In this document: positions 53,589 through 63,221 of the stretch, one piece after another
How positions within the stretch are numbered: the stretch's first letter is position 1
How the letters are laid out: each line of letters starts with the position of its first letter
Source of the DNA: Mariniblastus sp964414815
Lineage (GTDB): Bacteria > Planctomycetota > Planctomycetia > Pirellulales > Pirellulaceae
Reading direction: 5' to 3'
Assembly: GCA_964414815.1 (NCBI GenBank)
Contig: CAYPXY010000006.1
Location: 1-64,000, forward strand
Length of the DNA: 64,000 nucleotides
Notes under the pieces: model-generated
Database searches by the model: none
Told to the model about the DNA's origin: nothing
Seen by the model: the letters and a program-made list of their open reading frames with translations, nothing else
Translations under genes and position numbers: made by a program

Positions 53589-54464
53589 CTAGAACTTGTC
53601 GGCGTCTTCACGGGTGTTTTCTGTCGCCGAGCCAGCTTCGGTTTGATCACCGGCTTCTGCATCGCTACTCGAATTTTCATTCTCGGTGACCGGTGGTTCA
53701 CTTTCTGAATTCGAGTTTTCAGGATTCGAGTTTTCGGAATTCCCATCGAGATCGGGGAATGAAATATCGGGCTTCTTGTCCGACTCGGCACCCGGAGCGA
53801 TGGCAAACGGATCTTCCCAGTTCTTGAATTTTTCGTAGATGACGGCATAAGCAGGATTGCTGGTTCTTTCCAGGCCGCGACTGGCGGTTTTGCCAAAGGC
53901 TGAATCGGGAGCCTTGTCGACGATCTGCTGATAAAGTTGTTTAGCCTCTCCAAGCTCTCCCAGGCTTTCGTAAGCGTACGCCAGGGACAGCGTGGATCGC
54001 ACTTGCAGCATCGTCGTCTTTTGTTTTGCAGGCGCATCGACAACTTTTTTAAGCGTATTTTTGGCCTTTTCGATTTCCTTGAGTCCTTCGGTCTTGTCGC
54101 TCGCCAGCTTGGAAATTCCCTGACGAAGCTCGAAATCGCCGGCCAGTTGCAATCCCCATAGCCCCGCTTTGCCTTCCGGGTAGTCCTCGATGACAGCCTT
54201 GATGTTGCTCAGGTTTCCGGTCCGTTCGAAGGTTCCGATTTGTCGGTTCAAATGAAGCCATTCGCCTTCAGCCAGATCAGACCGGCTTTTGAGCATCCAG
54301 GCAATCGCAATGAACAACAGGAACAAGGCCAACAGTCCAAGCATGATCAGGTTGGCATGTGGCTTGATTTTTTCGAGAAGCTGTTCGGCGGGATTCAGAT
54401 CATCGTGGTGATCGACGACCGGAAGTTTGTGAGAAAGCGGCTTGTCTTTGGCGGCGTTCGACAT
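53589..54464 (-). CDS. Bitopic tetratricopeptide-type membrane protein (YfgM-like)
   Basis: Start set at the ATG at 54464 (MSNAAKDKPLSHKLPVVDHH), about 291 residues. One membrane helix (ANLIMLGLLALFLLFIAIAW, about 47-66) leaves the rest outside. The outer part contains helical TPR-like repeats (AYAYESLGELGEAKQLYQQI) typical of YfgM and related periplasmic chaperone-linked proteins. The C-terminal about 60 residues are Ser/Asn/Glu-rich and disordered. It lies upstream of the YraN-like gene on the same strand. Function by analogy only. Confidence 0.7.
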   Translation of the reverse strand: MSNAAKDKPLSHKLPVVDHHDDLNPAEQLLEKIKPHANLIMLGLLALFLLFIAIAWMLKSRSDLAEGEWLHLNRQIGTFERTGNLSNIKAVIEDYPEGKAGLWGLQLAGDFELRQGISKLASDKTEGLKEIEKAKNTLKKVVDAPAKQKTTMLQVRSTLSLAYAYESLGELGEAKQLYQQIVDKAPDSAFGKTASRGLERTSNPAYAVIYEKFKNWEDPFAIAPGAESDKKPDISFPDLDGNSENSNPENSNSESEPPVTENENSSSDAEAGDQTEAGSATENTREDADKF

Positions 54465-55059
54465 ATTTGGGGTAGGTTGAAAGGTACAGAACGTTGTCGG
54501 AATGGGACAGTATAAAGTTTTTAACAAGCACAGGTCAAGAGAATGCGAGAATGCAGACTTCTGTTGTTCCCGCCAGGCGAATTGGCAGGCGACCTGCACC
54601 TCCCCCCTGTGCAAATTTGTCTCAGTCTCCCGAAATGGTCTCCTGTTATCAAATTAGGCGACATAATCGTGCTTTCATCCGCTTCATTGGTTGGCGGGAC
54701 GCCATTAGCGAAGGGTTGAGCCAGGGGTGGGGTGAGAGGCTGAAAAAGGGAAGAGTTTTTCACTAAATTCCGGTTCTGGATACTGGAAAACAAAGCAGTT
54801 ATTGGTAAACTACTCCCTTAGCTAAAATAATCCTTTTGGCCAAACTTTGATTCCTTTACATCCATTAGCCATTCGAACGATTGAATCGGTTGAATTTTGG
54901 GTGTCAGGAAATAAAATGGGGCCGAGTTTAGGTTCGCTCGAAAATCGAATCGAATTCGCAACCTTCTCTAGCTTTACATCTTTGTCGTGGATTCTATGTT
55001 GAGTCTGCTTGTTTGTTGTTTCCAATATTTTTGAGTTCTGTTCTTGGAGGATTTAATCT
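54465..55059. other. Long intergenic region upstream of the YTV gene
   Basis: About 595 bp between divergent genes. Near its right end, ttggaggatttaatct (55043-55058) supplies a GGAGG Shine-Dalgarno sequence 10 bp before the YTV gene's ATG. The rest, AT-rich in the second half, probably holds its promoter and a long leader. I see no convincing box pair or RNA. Confidence 0.55.
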
Positions 55060-57453
55060 ATGTCGAAATTAGTCGGCATCGTCGTGGCGGGCTGCATTGT
55101 TGTAGCAAGCGCTCACGCACACGCCCAGTGTGGATGCGGTCAGTTGGCCAGCCCAGTTGGCGATCTGTACGGCGCATCCGTTGTAAGCCCTTATAGCTAT
55201 GGTCATGGGGGCTATGATATTACCAGCGGCGGTTATGCCGGTGGTGCTTTGAGTGGCGTGGTTAGCCACGGTGGGGTTGCGGACGCATGTGCGCCGCAAG
55301 TTACCTATCAAACGCAAACCGTTTGGGAAAGTCAGCTTCAAACCCAATCTCGCACAGTAACCCGTACGCGTTACCGAACCGAACAGCGTACCCAACAAGT
55401 GACAGTCAATGTGGCTGTTCCAACGACCCGAACCGAAACTTATACGGTGCTGGTTCCGCAAACTCAAACGCAAACCCAAACTTACGAAGTTCAAGTTCCT
55501 TACACTGAAGAAGTGACTCAGGAATATCAGGTTCAGGTTCCGGTTCAACAAACTCGTGAAGAGCAGTATCAAGTGTCGGTTCCTTATCAAGAGGCAGTCA
55601 CACAAGATTATGTTGTAACCGTTCCTTACACCGAAGTCGTCGATCAGACTTACGAAGTTTGCGTGCCTTACACTGAGACCCTTACTCAGCAATATTCGGT
55701 CAACGTTCCTTACACTGAAACCGAAACTCGCGAATATCAAGTTTGTGTTCCTTACACAGAAAACATCACTCAAACCTACCAAGTGGCGGTTCCTTACACC
55801 GAACAGGTAAACCAAGATTATGTGGTCTGTGTCCCTTACACGGAAAACATCACCCAAACCTACCAAGTGAGTGTGCCTTACGTCGAAAACGTAACGCAAA
55901 CTTTCCAGGTTTGTGTGCCTTACACCGAGCAATTGGAACAACCTTACACCGTTCAGGTTCCTGTAACGACCCAAGTCGAACAAACGTTCACGGTCATGGT
56001 TCCAACGGTTCAACAACAAACGGCGACCCGTATGGTTTGCGAACCTTACACCGAAACTCGTCACCGAACCGTTTGCGTTGACAACGGTAGCTGGCAAGTC
56101 CAACACCAAACCGTTCCTGTGAACTCAGGCTACGCTTATGGTGGCGGCGCTGGTTATGGTAACGGAATTGGTGGCGGCTGTGGCAATGGCTGCGGTGGTA
56201 GCGTCTACGCCTCTGGCCTGGGCGGACATCGATGCCGACTGTTCTCCGGTTGCGGAAACCGATGTGGCGTTTCGTCTTGCACACCTTGTGCAACCTCTTG
56301 CGGTGGTTGCAACACCGGATGTGGTGGATCGGTTTACGGTCACGGCGGAGCGATTGCTGGAACAACCTACGGCAGCGGATTCGCTGGCGGCGATGCTTGC
56401 GGTTGCGGTCCTCAATACACGACCGTTGCAACTCGCGTTTGGGTTCCCAATCAGGTTCAACAGCAAGTCCCTTACACCGTTACGTTGCAACGTCAGGTTC
56501 CACAAACCTACACCTACAATGTCACGGTCAACGTTCCTCAACAACAAACCCGAACGGTTCCTCAAACGACTTGGCAAACCGAAACCCGTACCCGTACGGT
56601 AACGGTTAACAAGTCTCGTTACGAAACCCGTACCCGCGAAGTTCCTGTAACCCGAACTCGTCTGGAAACTCGCACCCGCGAAATTCCAGTAACACGTCAA
56701 CGTCAGGAAACTCGTACCCGTACGGTCAACGTCACCAAGACCCGTCTGGAAGCTCGCACTCGTGAAATTCCAGTCACTCGACAACGCTTTGAAACCCGAA
56801 CTCAAGAAGTTCCAGTTCAAAAATGCCGTGTTGAAACTCGTGAACGACAAATTCCAGTAACGCGAACCCGAATGGAAACGCGCACTCAACAAGTGAACGT
56901 TACCAAAACTCGCACGGAAACTCGTCAACGTACCTTCAACGTAACCAAGACCCGTCTGGAAACCCGTACTCGTACGGTTCCCTTCACCACTTGGGCCTCG
57001 GAAACTCGTACACGAACCGTTCCAGTTCAAAAATGCCGAACTGAAACTCGTACTCGTGATTACCAAGTAACCGTGAACGTTCCACAAACTCAAACTCGTG
57101 AAGTAACGGTAATGACTTACCAACCACAAGTTCAAGATCGGACCTACACCGTTTCGGTTCCTGAAACCTACACGGAAGAAGTTCCAGTTCAAGTTTGTGT
57201 TCGCGTTCCTCGAACCATCCAGGTTCCTGTTTACAGCCATGCTCCGGCTTACGGTAGCGTCGGCGTTGCAGGTGCTGGCTTCGGTTGTGGATCGGGCGAT
57301 GCCGGCTTCGGCTATGGCGCTGGATACGGCGACGGTGGCTGGGGCGGCGGATGCGGAGCCTTCGGTCACGGTTCAGGTATCGGTCGCGGATGCGGCTGCC
57401 GCCTGTTCAGTGGCGGACACTTCCGACACGGTCGCAGTGGTTGCTGCAACTAG
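55060..57453 (+). CDS. YTV-repeat exported surface-like protein
   Basis: A 797-residue protein with a signal peptide (VGIVVAGCIVVASAHAHAQ). After a Gly/Cys-rich head, residues about 120-330 hold roughly a dozen repeats of about 16-18 residues with the core VPYTE-x(3)-QTYQV (the YTV motif known as a repeated motif in Rhodopirellula proteins). A Gly/Cys-rich spacer (about 355-455) follows. Then comes a second repeat field of about a dozen units, REVPVTRTRLETRT, rich in Arg and Thr (about 480-680). The end is Gly/Cys-rich. The first field is acidic, the second basic. It has a strong Shine-Dalgarno and an efficient terminator, suggesting high expression. An envelope structural role is inferred. 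Confidence 0.9.
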   Translation: MSKLVGIVVAGCIVVASAHAHAQCGCGQLASPVGDLYGASVVSPYSYGHGGYDITSGGYAGGALSGVVSHGGVADACAPQVTYQTQTVWESQLQTQSRTVTRTRYRTEQRTQQVTVNVAVPTTRTETYTVLVPQTQTQTQTYEVQVPYTEEVTQEYQVQVPVQQTREEQYQVSVPYQEAVTQDYVVTVPYTEVVDQTYEVCVPYTETLTQQYSVNVPYTETETREYQVCVPYTENITQTYQVAVPYTEQVNQDYVVCVPYTENITQTYQVSVPYVENVTQTFQVCVPYTEQLEQPYTVQVPVTTQVEQTFTVMVPTVQQQTATRMVCEPYTETRHRTVCVDNGSWQVQHQTVPVNSGYAYGGGAGYGNGIGGGCGNGCGGSVYASGLGGHRCRLFSGCGNRCGVSSCTPCATSCGGCNTGCGGSVYGHGGAIAGTTYGSGFAGGDACGCGPQYTTVATRVWVPNQVQQQVPYTVTLQRQVPQTYTYNVTVNVPQQQTRTVPQTTWQTETRTRTVTVNKSRYETRTREVPVTRTRLETRTREIPVTRQRQETRTRTVNVTKTRLEARTREIPVTRQRFETRTQEVPVQKCRVETRERQIPVTRTRMETRTQQVNVTKTRTETRQRTFNVTKTRLETRTRTVPFTTWASETRTRTVPVQKCRTETRTRDYQVTVNVPQTQTREVTVMTYQPQVQDRTYTVSVPETYTEEVPVQVCVRVPRTIQVPVYSHAPAYGSVGVAGAGFGCGSGDAGFGYGAGYGDGGWGGGCGAFGHGSGIGRGCGCRLFSGGHFRHGRSGCCN

Positions 57454-57504
57454 GTTTCACTAGAAACCATTCGCGAATCGCGGATTCTATTGAAAGTTAA
57501 ATCA

Positions 57505-57536
57505 AGTGTGCCAGGATTTCCTGGCACACTTTTTTT
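57505..57536 (+). terminator. Intrinsic terminator after the YTV gene
   Basis: Stem agtgtgccag/ctggcacact (57505-57514 and 57521-57530) with a 6-base loop and a T-tract to 57536. It lies about 50 bp after the stop codon. Confidence 0.92.
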
Positions 57537-57566
57537 GGGGGATCACATCACCCTCGGAACCCGCTC

Positions 57567-57969
57567 CGAATGGCGTGGACTTAAGGTTTATAGCCGTCAA
57601 ACTTCCGCTCCTGTTTGGCAAGGAGGTCGTGCGGCTTTCCGGTTACGGTTTTTCCGAGCTTTCGAAAGTAGGTGACAGGAGCAAGAAGCCTGAAAGGCTT
57701 GGGCAGGGTAGCCCAGGGTAAGTTCGCGAAGCGGACGCCGCCCTGGGAAAGTGATCCCTCGCCAACAAGCACGCTCAAGGCGTGCGGCAGACCGGGCCGC
57801 ACGCCTTGAGCGTGCAATGGGTTTCAACATCTCTAACCTGGGGCGAAACTCGCTGCGCGAGCTTGCCCCAGGCTGTCCTGCCATGCACCTTCGGTGCGTT
57901 TCCAAGCCAATCTAAGCCGCACGACCTCCGAGCTGGCTGGGGGCGTTCAGCTTAAGTCCACGCCATTCG
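57567..57969. repeat. Nested palindromic element of about 400 bp
   Basis: Outer perfect 19-bp inverted repeats cgaatggcgtggacttaag (57567-57585) and its complement (57951-57969) bound the element. Inner 16-bp arms ggaggtcgtgcggctt (57622-57637) and aagccgcacgacctcc (57914-57929) nest inside. A central perfect 19-bp hairpin gcacgctcaaggcgtgcgg lies at 57769-57787 with its mate at 57797-57815. It fills most of the roughly 650-bp gap between the YTV gene and the ppx-like gene and has no plausible protein gene. Confidence 0.85.
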
Positions 57970-58100
57970 ATGCAGGGTCGGGTGGTGGCAAGGCGCATTC
58001 CTCCCTATGGGGGAATGGGATGGGGGGGCTTAAAGTCGTGCATAACTTGCTTAAAATGGCCGATAACTACTGATCCCCATTACGGCAAAGCGATCCAGGC

Positions 58101-59681
58101 ATGAATACCGACTCCAACCCTTCGATAAAGCCCCAGACGGCCGGCGATCAAGGTCGAATGGTAGCCGTCATCGATATCGGATCGACTTCGATTCGAATGC
58201 AAATCGCTGAAATTCATCTGGATCGCAACATTCGAAAACTCGAATCATTTACGCAGCCGATCAATTTGGGAAAAGACTCCTTTTCCAAGGGCTACATTAC
58301 TCATCGCACGGTGGAAGACTGTGTTGAAGTGTTGACGACGTATCGCAACAAGTTGCGAGAGTACGGAATCAATGACCGCGATCAGGTCCGAGTCGTCGCC
58401 ACCAGTGGCGTTCGCTCGGCGTCCAATCGCATGGCGTTCGTAGATCGTATTTTCATCGCCACCGAGTTCGAAATCGAGCCTTTTGAAGAAGCCGAACTGC
58501 ATCGTGTCATCTACTTCGCCATCTCACCCTACCTGACCGCTGAACCCGGCTACTTTGAAAATCAGACCCTGTTCAACGAAGTCGGTGGCGGTACGTTTGA
58601 GTTGCTGTTACTGGACGAACAGAACGTCAGCTTTGCCCGCACGTTTGCCCTGGGAGCACTCAAACTGCGAAAATCGTTGATGCAGCTTGAGACGGGGCCA
58701 TCACAAACCCGCTCGCTGATGGAAGCCGAAATTCAGAAAACCATTCGGCAGTTCAAGACATCCGTCATGGAGCCCGACCTGAGCAACTACGTGGCCATCG
58801 GCGGCGATATTCGATTTGCAGCGTCCAAAATCAAGGAAGTTCCCATGACGGACCGCTTGGTGAAGCTGGATCTGGTCAAGTTAAGGACCTTTACGGACGC
58901 AATCCTGAAGCAGTCGCCTGAAGCGGTTGCCACCCGATTTCATATCAGCCTGACCGAAGCTCAAACACTGGGGCCGGCGCTGCTGACCCATATATTGTTT
59001 GCTCAGGAATTTTCACTGAAAAACATTCTGGTCGCCAACGTCAATTTACGAGACGGGTTGCTCAAGGAAATGGCGGAAGGACGGCTGTGGTCCAAAAGCA
59101 TCCAGGAGCAAATCCTTCGTTCCGCCATTCAAACCGGACGCAAATTCGGATTCGATGAAGTGCATTCGATTCATGTGGCCAGCCTGGCGAATCAATTGTT
59201 TGATCAGCTTCAAATGATTCACAAGTTGCCGGATCGTTTTCGCGGAATTCTGGAGGTGGCGGCATTGCTGCACGACGTTGGCAGCTTCATCAACACTCAG
59301 GGGCGTCACAAGCATTCCCAATACCTGATTCAGTTCTCCGATATCTTCGGCATCGGGAAAACCGACCTGGAACTGATCGCCCTGATTGCCCGATATCATC
59401 GCGGCGCGCTTCCCCAACCCGCTCACGAGTCGTTTTCCAACATGTCGCGCGACCGCCGGATCATCGTCTCCAAATTGGCAGCCCTGCTTCGAATCGCCAA
59501 CGCCATGGACAGTTCGCAGTCGAGGCGGATTATAAACTTCGACTGCCAGATTTCCGATTTGTGGGTTACGATTGAAACGTCGGACTCAGCCGACATTTCG
59601 TTTGAGATACTGGAAGTCAGAAACCAGGCTCAACTCTTCGAAATCATCTACGGAAAAAAAGTCCTGCTCAGAACCCGATAG
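58101..59681 (+). CDS. Ppx/GppA-family phosphatase with C-terminal HD domain
   Basis: A 526-residue protein. The N-terminal actin-like Ppx/GppA part has VAVIDIGSTSIRMQIAEI and LFNEVGGGTFELLLLD, and ATSGVRSASNR between them. The C-terminal HD-type part contains VAALLHDVGSFINTQGRHKH, with the metal-binding His-Asp pair, and IARYHRGALP. This layout is of the longer exopolyphosphatases. It should remove phosphate from polyphosphate or hydrolyse pppGpp in the cytosol; the choice cannot be made from sequence. ppk1 follows after 3 bp, which favours polyphosphate turnover. Confidence 0.9.
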   Translation: MNTDSNPSIKPQTAGDQGRMVAVIDIGSTSIRMQIAEIHLDRNIRKLESFTQPINLGKDSFSKGYITHRTVEDCVEVLTTYRNKLREYGINDRDQVRVVATSGVRSASNRMAFVDRIFIATEFEIEPFEEAELHRVIYFAISPYLTAEPGYFENQTLFNEVGGGTFELLLLDEQNVSFARTFALGALKLRKSLMQLETGPSQTRSLMEAEIQKTIRQFKTSVMEPDLSNYVAIGGDIRFAASKIKEVPMTDRLVKLDLVKLRTFTDAILKQSPEAVATRFHISLTEAQTLGPALLTHILFAQEFSLKNILVANVNLRDGLLKEMAEGRLWSKSIQEQILRSAIQTGRKFGFDEVHSIHVASLANQLFDQLQMIHKLPDRFRGILEVAALLHDVGSFINTQGRHKHSQYLIQFSDIFGIGKTDLELIALIARYHRGALPQPAHESFSNMSRDRRIIVSKLAALLRIANAMDSSQSRRIINFDCQISDLWVTIETSDSADISFEILEVRNQAQLFEIIYGKKVLLRTR

Positions 59682-59684
59682 CCC

Positions 59685-61856
59685 ATGAAACGGAATACGT
59701 CAGTCTATTTTAATCGCGAATTGAGCTGGCTGGATTTTAACCAGCGGGTGCTAGACATGGCCGTCAACCATCAAGTGCCGTTGCTCGAGCGGGTCAAGTT
59801 TCTGGCGATCAGTGCATCCAATCTCGACGAGTTTTTTATGGTGCGCGTCGGCGGACTGAAGCTGGTGGCCAAAGCCAGCCCCTCCACGCGCGACCTGACG
59901 GGATTGACGGCCCAAGAGCAGCTTGATCAGATTCGCGAACGGGTTCTGGAAATGAACCACCTGCAGTCGCATTGCCTGCTTCGGCTGCTTGAGCCTGAGC
60001 TTGCCGAACAGGGAATTGAACGCGTCGCTCCCGATGGTCTCAACGAATCACAGCTTGCCTGGTTGCTGGAGCGGTTTCGGGATGAAACCCTTTCGGCCAT
60101 CGCACCGGTTGCCATTGAAACCGCAGACGATTTTCCCGTACTCAGTGGAGCCCGATTATGTATGTGTGTTCGGCTCAACAACCGCTCGGAAGGACGATTG
60201 GTGTCCGATAGCGCCCTGAGGGCGAATCAGGAAAAATGGGGCGATGAGGAATTGATCACTCGGTCAGACCGTTACGTTTTGATCCCACTCGGACGATCGC
60301 TGGATCGGTTCTGGACCGTACCGAGTGAAAAAGGATTCCGGTACATGCTGCTCGAAGATGTGATCGGCATGTTTCTCAAGGAGCTCTTCGGCGAGCAAGA
60401 AGTACTGGAGTGGACGGCGCTGCGAGTGACCCGCAATGGCGACATGGCATTGAACGAAGATGGCCGCACGGATTTGCTTGATGGAATGCGGGCTCTGTTG
60501 ACCGCCCGCCGCTCTGCCGACTGCGTTCGCATGACGATTTCAGCGACTGCCAGCGAAACCATGCGAAAGTTTCTGGAGGAGTGCGTCGAGGTCACGGATG
60601 AGGATGTTTATCCGATTGAAGGCCCGCTGGCATTGACGGATTATTTTTACCTGGCGAACTTGCCGGGATACAGCGAACTGAAAGACACTCCCTGGCCATC
60701 GTTTGAATCCCCCGATTTTCCTGCAAATGAAGATATTTTCGACATCATTGCCCAAGGGGATCGGATTCTCAATCATCCGTATCAAAGCTTTGATCCGGTG
60801 GTTCAGTTCATTCGTGCTGCGGCCCAGGACCGAAACGTGATTGCGATCAAACAAACCCTTTATCGCACCAGCCACGACAGTGAAATCGTGGCCGCGCTCA
60901 AGGAAGCGGCAAAAAATGGTAAGAACGTCACCGTCATTCTGGAACTCAAGGCCCGATTTGACGAACAGCGAAACATCAACTGGGCCCAGCAACTCGAGGA
61001 CGCTGGTGTCGACGTCATCTACGGCGTTCGAGGACTTAAAACCCACGCCAAGTGCTGCATTGTGGTCCGCCGCGAGCCGACAGGGATTCAGCGTTACATC
61101 CATTTTGGGACAGGCAACTACAACGAGGCGACCGCTCGATTGTATGGTGACATCAGCCTGTTCACCTGCGATGAGCAACTTGGAATGGACGCCGTTCATC
61201 TGTTCAACGCCACGACAGGGCTTTCGATTCCACAGCCCTTCAGCAAGCTCAGTGCCGCACCGATCGATCTCCGGGAGACGTTGCTGCAGTTGATCGAGGT
61301 CGAGAAACTCAACGCCATCAACAAGGGAAGCGGACTGATTATCGCCAAGCTCAATTCGCTGGTGGATGCAGACATCATCGACGCGCTTTATGATGCTTCC
61401 CAAGCCGGTGTCAAGATTCGCCTGAACATTCGAGGGATCTGCTGCCTGGTTCCCGGCAAAAAAAACCTGAGCGAGAATATCCAGGTCATCAGTATCGTAG
61501 ACCGGTTCCTGGAACACTCCCGCATCATGTATTTTCAGCAGGCGGGTGATGAACGCGTGTTGATCGCCAGCGCGGACTGGATGTCCCGAAATCTGGATCG
61601 CCGGGTCGAATTGCTGATTCCAGTTCAGGACCCCAAGTGCAAGGCCCGTCTGATTCGAATTTTGAATACTTATTTTGATGACAATGTCAGCGCACGCGAA
61701 CTGACCGCCGACGGCAACTATATTCCGATCAAACGTAAACGCAAGAAACAAGATTGTCGGGCGCAGGAAGTTTTGTATGAAGAAGCGCGTCAGTTTCTGG
61801 CATCGCAATCCATCGACGACAAGAAGATTTTCGTGCCCCACCGTCATTCAGAGTGA
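59685..61856 (+). CDS. ppk1: Polyphosphate kinase 1
   Basis: Makes inorganic polyphosphate from ATP reversibly. The 723 residues fit PPK1. The N-terminus YFNRELSWLDFNQRVLDMA and ISASNLDEFFMVRVGGLK are family hallmarks. The catalytic phospho-His lies in GLKTHAKCCIVVRR (about residue 452), followed by HFGTGNYNEATARLYGD. IAIKQTLYRTSHDSEIV and LKARFDEQRNINWAQQLE are also conserved. It starts 3 bp after the ppx-like gene, so synthesis and breakdown are encoded together. Cytosolic or membrane-associated. Confidence 0.96.
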   Translation: MKRNTSVYFNRELSWLDFNQRVLDMAVNHQVPLLERVKFLAISASNLDEFFMVRVGGLKLVAKASPSTRDLTGLTAQEQLDQIRERVLEMNHLQSHCLLRLLEPELAEQGIERVAPDGLNESQLAWLLERFRDETLSAIAPVAIETADDFPVLSGARLCMCVRLNNRSEGRLVSDSALRANQEKWGDEELITRSDRYVLIPLGRSLDRFWTVPSEKGFRYMLLEDVIGMFLKELFGEQEVLEWTALRVTRNGDMALNEDGRTDLLDGMRALLTARRSADCVRMTISATASETMRKFLEECVEVTDEDVYPIEGPLALTDYFYLANLPGYSELKDTPWPSFESPDFPANEDIFDIIAQGDRILNHPYQSFDPVVQFIRAAAQDRNVIAIKQTLYRTSHDSEIVAALKEAAKNGKNVTVILELKARFDEQRNINWAQQLEDAGVDVIYGVRGLKTHAKCCIVVRREPTGIQRYIHFGTGNYNEATARLYGDISLFTCDEQLGMDAVHLFNATTGLSIPQPFSKLSAAPIDLRETLLQLIEVEKLNAINKGSGLIIAKLNSLVDADIIDALYDASQAGVKIRLNIRGICCLVPGKKNLSENIQVISIVDRFLEHSRIMYFQQAGDERVLIASADWMSRNLDRRVELLIPVQDPKCKARLIRILNTYFDDNVSARELTADGNYIPIKRKRKKQDCRAQEVLYEEARQFLASQSIDDKKIFVPHRHSE

Positions 61857-61901
61857 TTTTTCCATCCTTGGCCAACCAGGCTTGTTCACGAAAGGACGAA
61901 G

Positions 61902-62705
61902 ATGAAGCGTAAAACTTCCAAAGACATCGACGAAATTCTCAAGGCTTGGCCGTTCGACCCGGCAGCCGTCAATGTTCGCCTACTCGAACTGCAGAAACGT
62001 CACGTCCTGCAAATGCGAGTGGACATGGGGATTCTGCAGATGGAAACCGAGGGGCGACCCGACGGAAATCAATTCTTCGGATTCTCGACATACTACGAGT
62101 ACCTGATGAAAAAGTCCAAACGGAAAAGTTTTGAACTGGACGAAAGCCATCACTACGAGATCGACCGCGAGTTCTTTCAGTTCTACCATCGTCGGGTATG
62201 CTGGCTGCAACTCCGCAAGTTCCGCGAGGCTGTCGGGGATGCCGAGCATACCTTGAAGCTGATGGATTTCTGCAAACAGTACTCCTCCGATGATGAATGG
62301 ACGATCTCGCACGAACAATATCGTCCATTCGTGATCTATCACCGCACCCAGGCGGCGGCTCTGGCCCATCTGGATGAAGATTCGAGCGACGAATCCAACG
62401 AGCATGTCGAACGGGCGATCGAAGAGGTTAACAGTGGGCTGGAGGTGATCCGCAGTCTGTTTCGCGACTACGAAGCCGAAGAGCAATTCGACGATGACGA
62501 ACTGGTGCAGCGTCTGAAGGAGTTTCGTGAAGAACTCAGAAACAAGTACGAGATAGGTTTCACGCTCAAAGAGCAACTGGCTCGGGCCATCAAGAACGAA
62601 GACTATGAACTGGCGGCGGAACTGAACGCCCAAATTGAGGCAAGAGAAAAAAGACACACGGAATCACTGGTAGAGCCGGACCAACCCCCTTCGACGAATG
62701 ATTGA
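61902..62705 (+). CDS. UVR-motif protein of unknown function
   Basis: A 267-residue, mainly helical and acidic protein. Near the C-terminus (about residues 228-252) it has EQLARAIKNEDYELAAELNA, ending QIEAREK, which matches the UVR motif that mediates UvrB-UvrC contact and also occurs in McsA-like regulators. The N-terminal three quarters contain HRRVCWLQLRKFREAVGDAE-like TPR-type helices but no recognisable domain. It follows ppk1 by 45 bp on the same strand, so it may belong to the same operon. A role in stress response is only suggested by that context. Confidence 0.72.
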   Translation: MKRKTSKDIDEILKAWPFDPAAVNVRLLELQKRHVLQMRVDMGILQMETEGRPDGNQFFGFSTYYEYLMKKSKRKSFELDESHHYEIDREFFQFYHRRVCWLQLRKFREAVGDAEHTLKLMDFCKQYSSDDEWTISHEQYRPFVIYHRTQAAALAHLDEDSSDESNEHVERAIEEVNSGLEVIRSLFRDYEAEEQFDDDELVQRLKEFREELRNKYEIGFTLKEQLARAIKNEDYELAAELNAQIEAREKRHTESLVEPDQPPSTND

Positions 62706-62953
62706 TTGGTCAAAACGATCTCAACTTGAGCAAAAATGTGTCAGTTTGGAATTTTTTCAGCATATTTGTCCCTTTCTTACACACTTCTTGGTCGCTAGCG
62801 TTTCAATGCCAGCAACCACTCCGAGCGGAAATAGCGGTATTTCTCTATAAAGAAGACTTGAAACAGCGATTTGGGCACGGGCGCTGCATTACAAGTCTGA
62901 CTCGACAGTATTTTACTGCCAGAAATATCCTATAACGCAAAGGAGTGTCAATC

Positions 62954-63217
62954 ATGCTCGTTTTATCACGAAAACTGGATCAAGCAATTGTAATCGGGGA
63001 TGATATTCGCGTTCGAATCCTGAAGATCAAAGGAAACACGATCCGGATCGGAATCGAAGCACCCGACGATGTTCGCATCATTCGTAGCGAACTGGAATTT
63101 GATATTGATGTGACGGAAGGCCCCTATCACGCAATGAGTTTTCGAGAGCCAGTTCCCGCCAGCTTGCAGCACAACCGGTTAAAGGAACTCGTTCAGCAGA
63201 TCGCCCGACCGAAGTAA
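62954..63217 (+). CDS. csrA: Carbon storage regulator CsrA
   Basis: A small RNA-binding translational regulator of 87 residues, slightly longer than the usual 60-70. Start set at the ATG at 62954 because AGGAG (62941-62945) lies 8 bp before it. It opens MLVLSRKLDQAIVIGDDIRV and continues VRILKIKGNTIRIGIEAPDD and VRIIRSELE, the conserved CsrA beta-strands with Arg near the C-terminus of the core. The extra tail (about 60-87) is helical (LKELVQQIARPK). It binds GGA motifs in mRNA leaders. No fliW is nearby. The 248-bp gap before it is unannotated. Confidence 0.93.
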   Translation: MLVLSRKLDQAIVIGDDIRVRILKIKGNTIRIGIEAPDDVRIIRSELEFDIDVTEGPYHAMSFREPVPASLQHNRLKELVQQIARPK

Positions 63218-63221
63218 CCTG

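Noticed and set aside
53612..54043. N-terminal extension of the YraN frame to an ATG near 54043
   Set aside because: The extension overlaps the well-supported YfgM-like gene in another frame and has no domain character.
55069..56109. Long open frame on the minus strand inside the YTV gene
   Set aside because: It is the antisense reading of the repeat; its long length comes from the periodic codons of the plus-strand gene, and it has no independent start signal.
60540..61847. Long open frame opposite ppk1
   Set aside because: The plus strand clearly encodes ppk1 with all motifs; the minus reading has no known domain.
62706..62953. Small open frame of 77 codons before csrA
   Set aside because: It overlaps the end of the UVR-motif gene, has no Shine-Dalgarno sequence and mixed composition; csrA's own AGGAG is clear.
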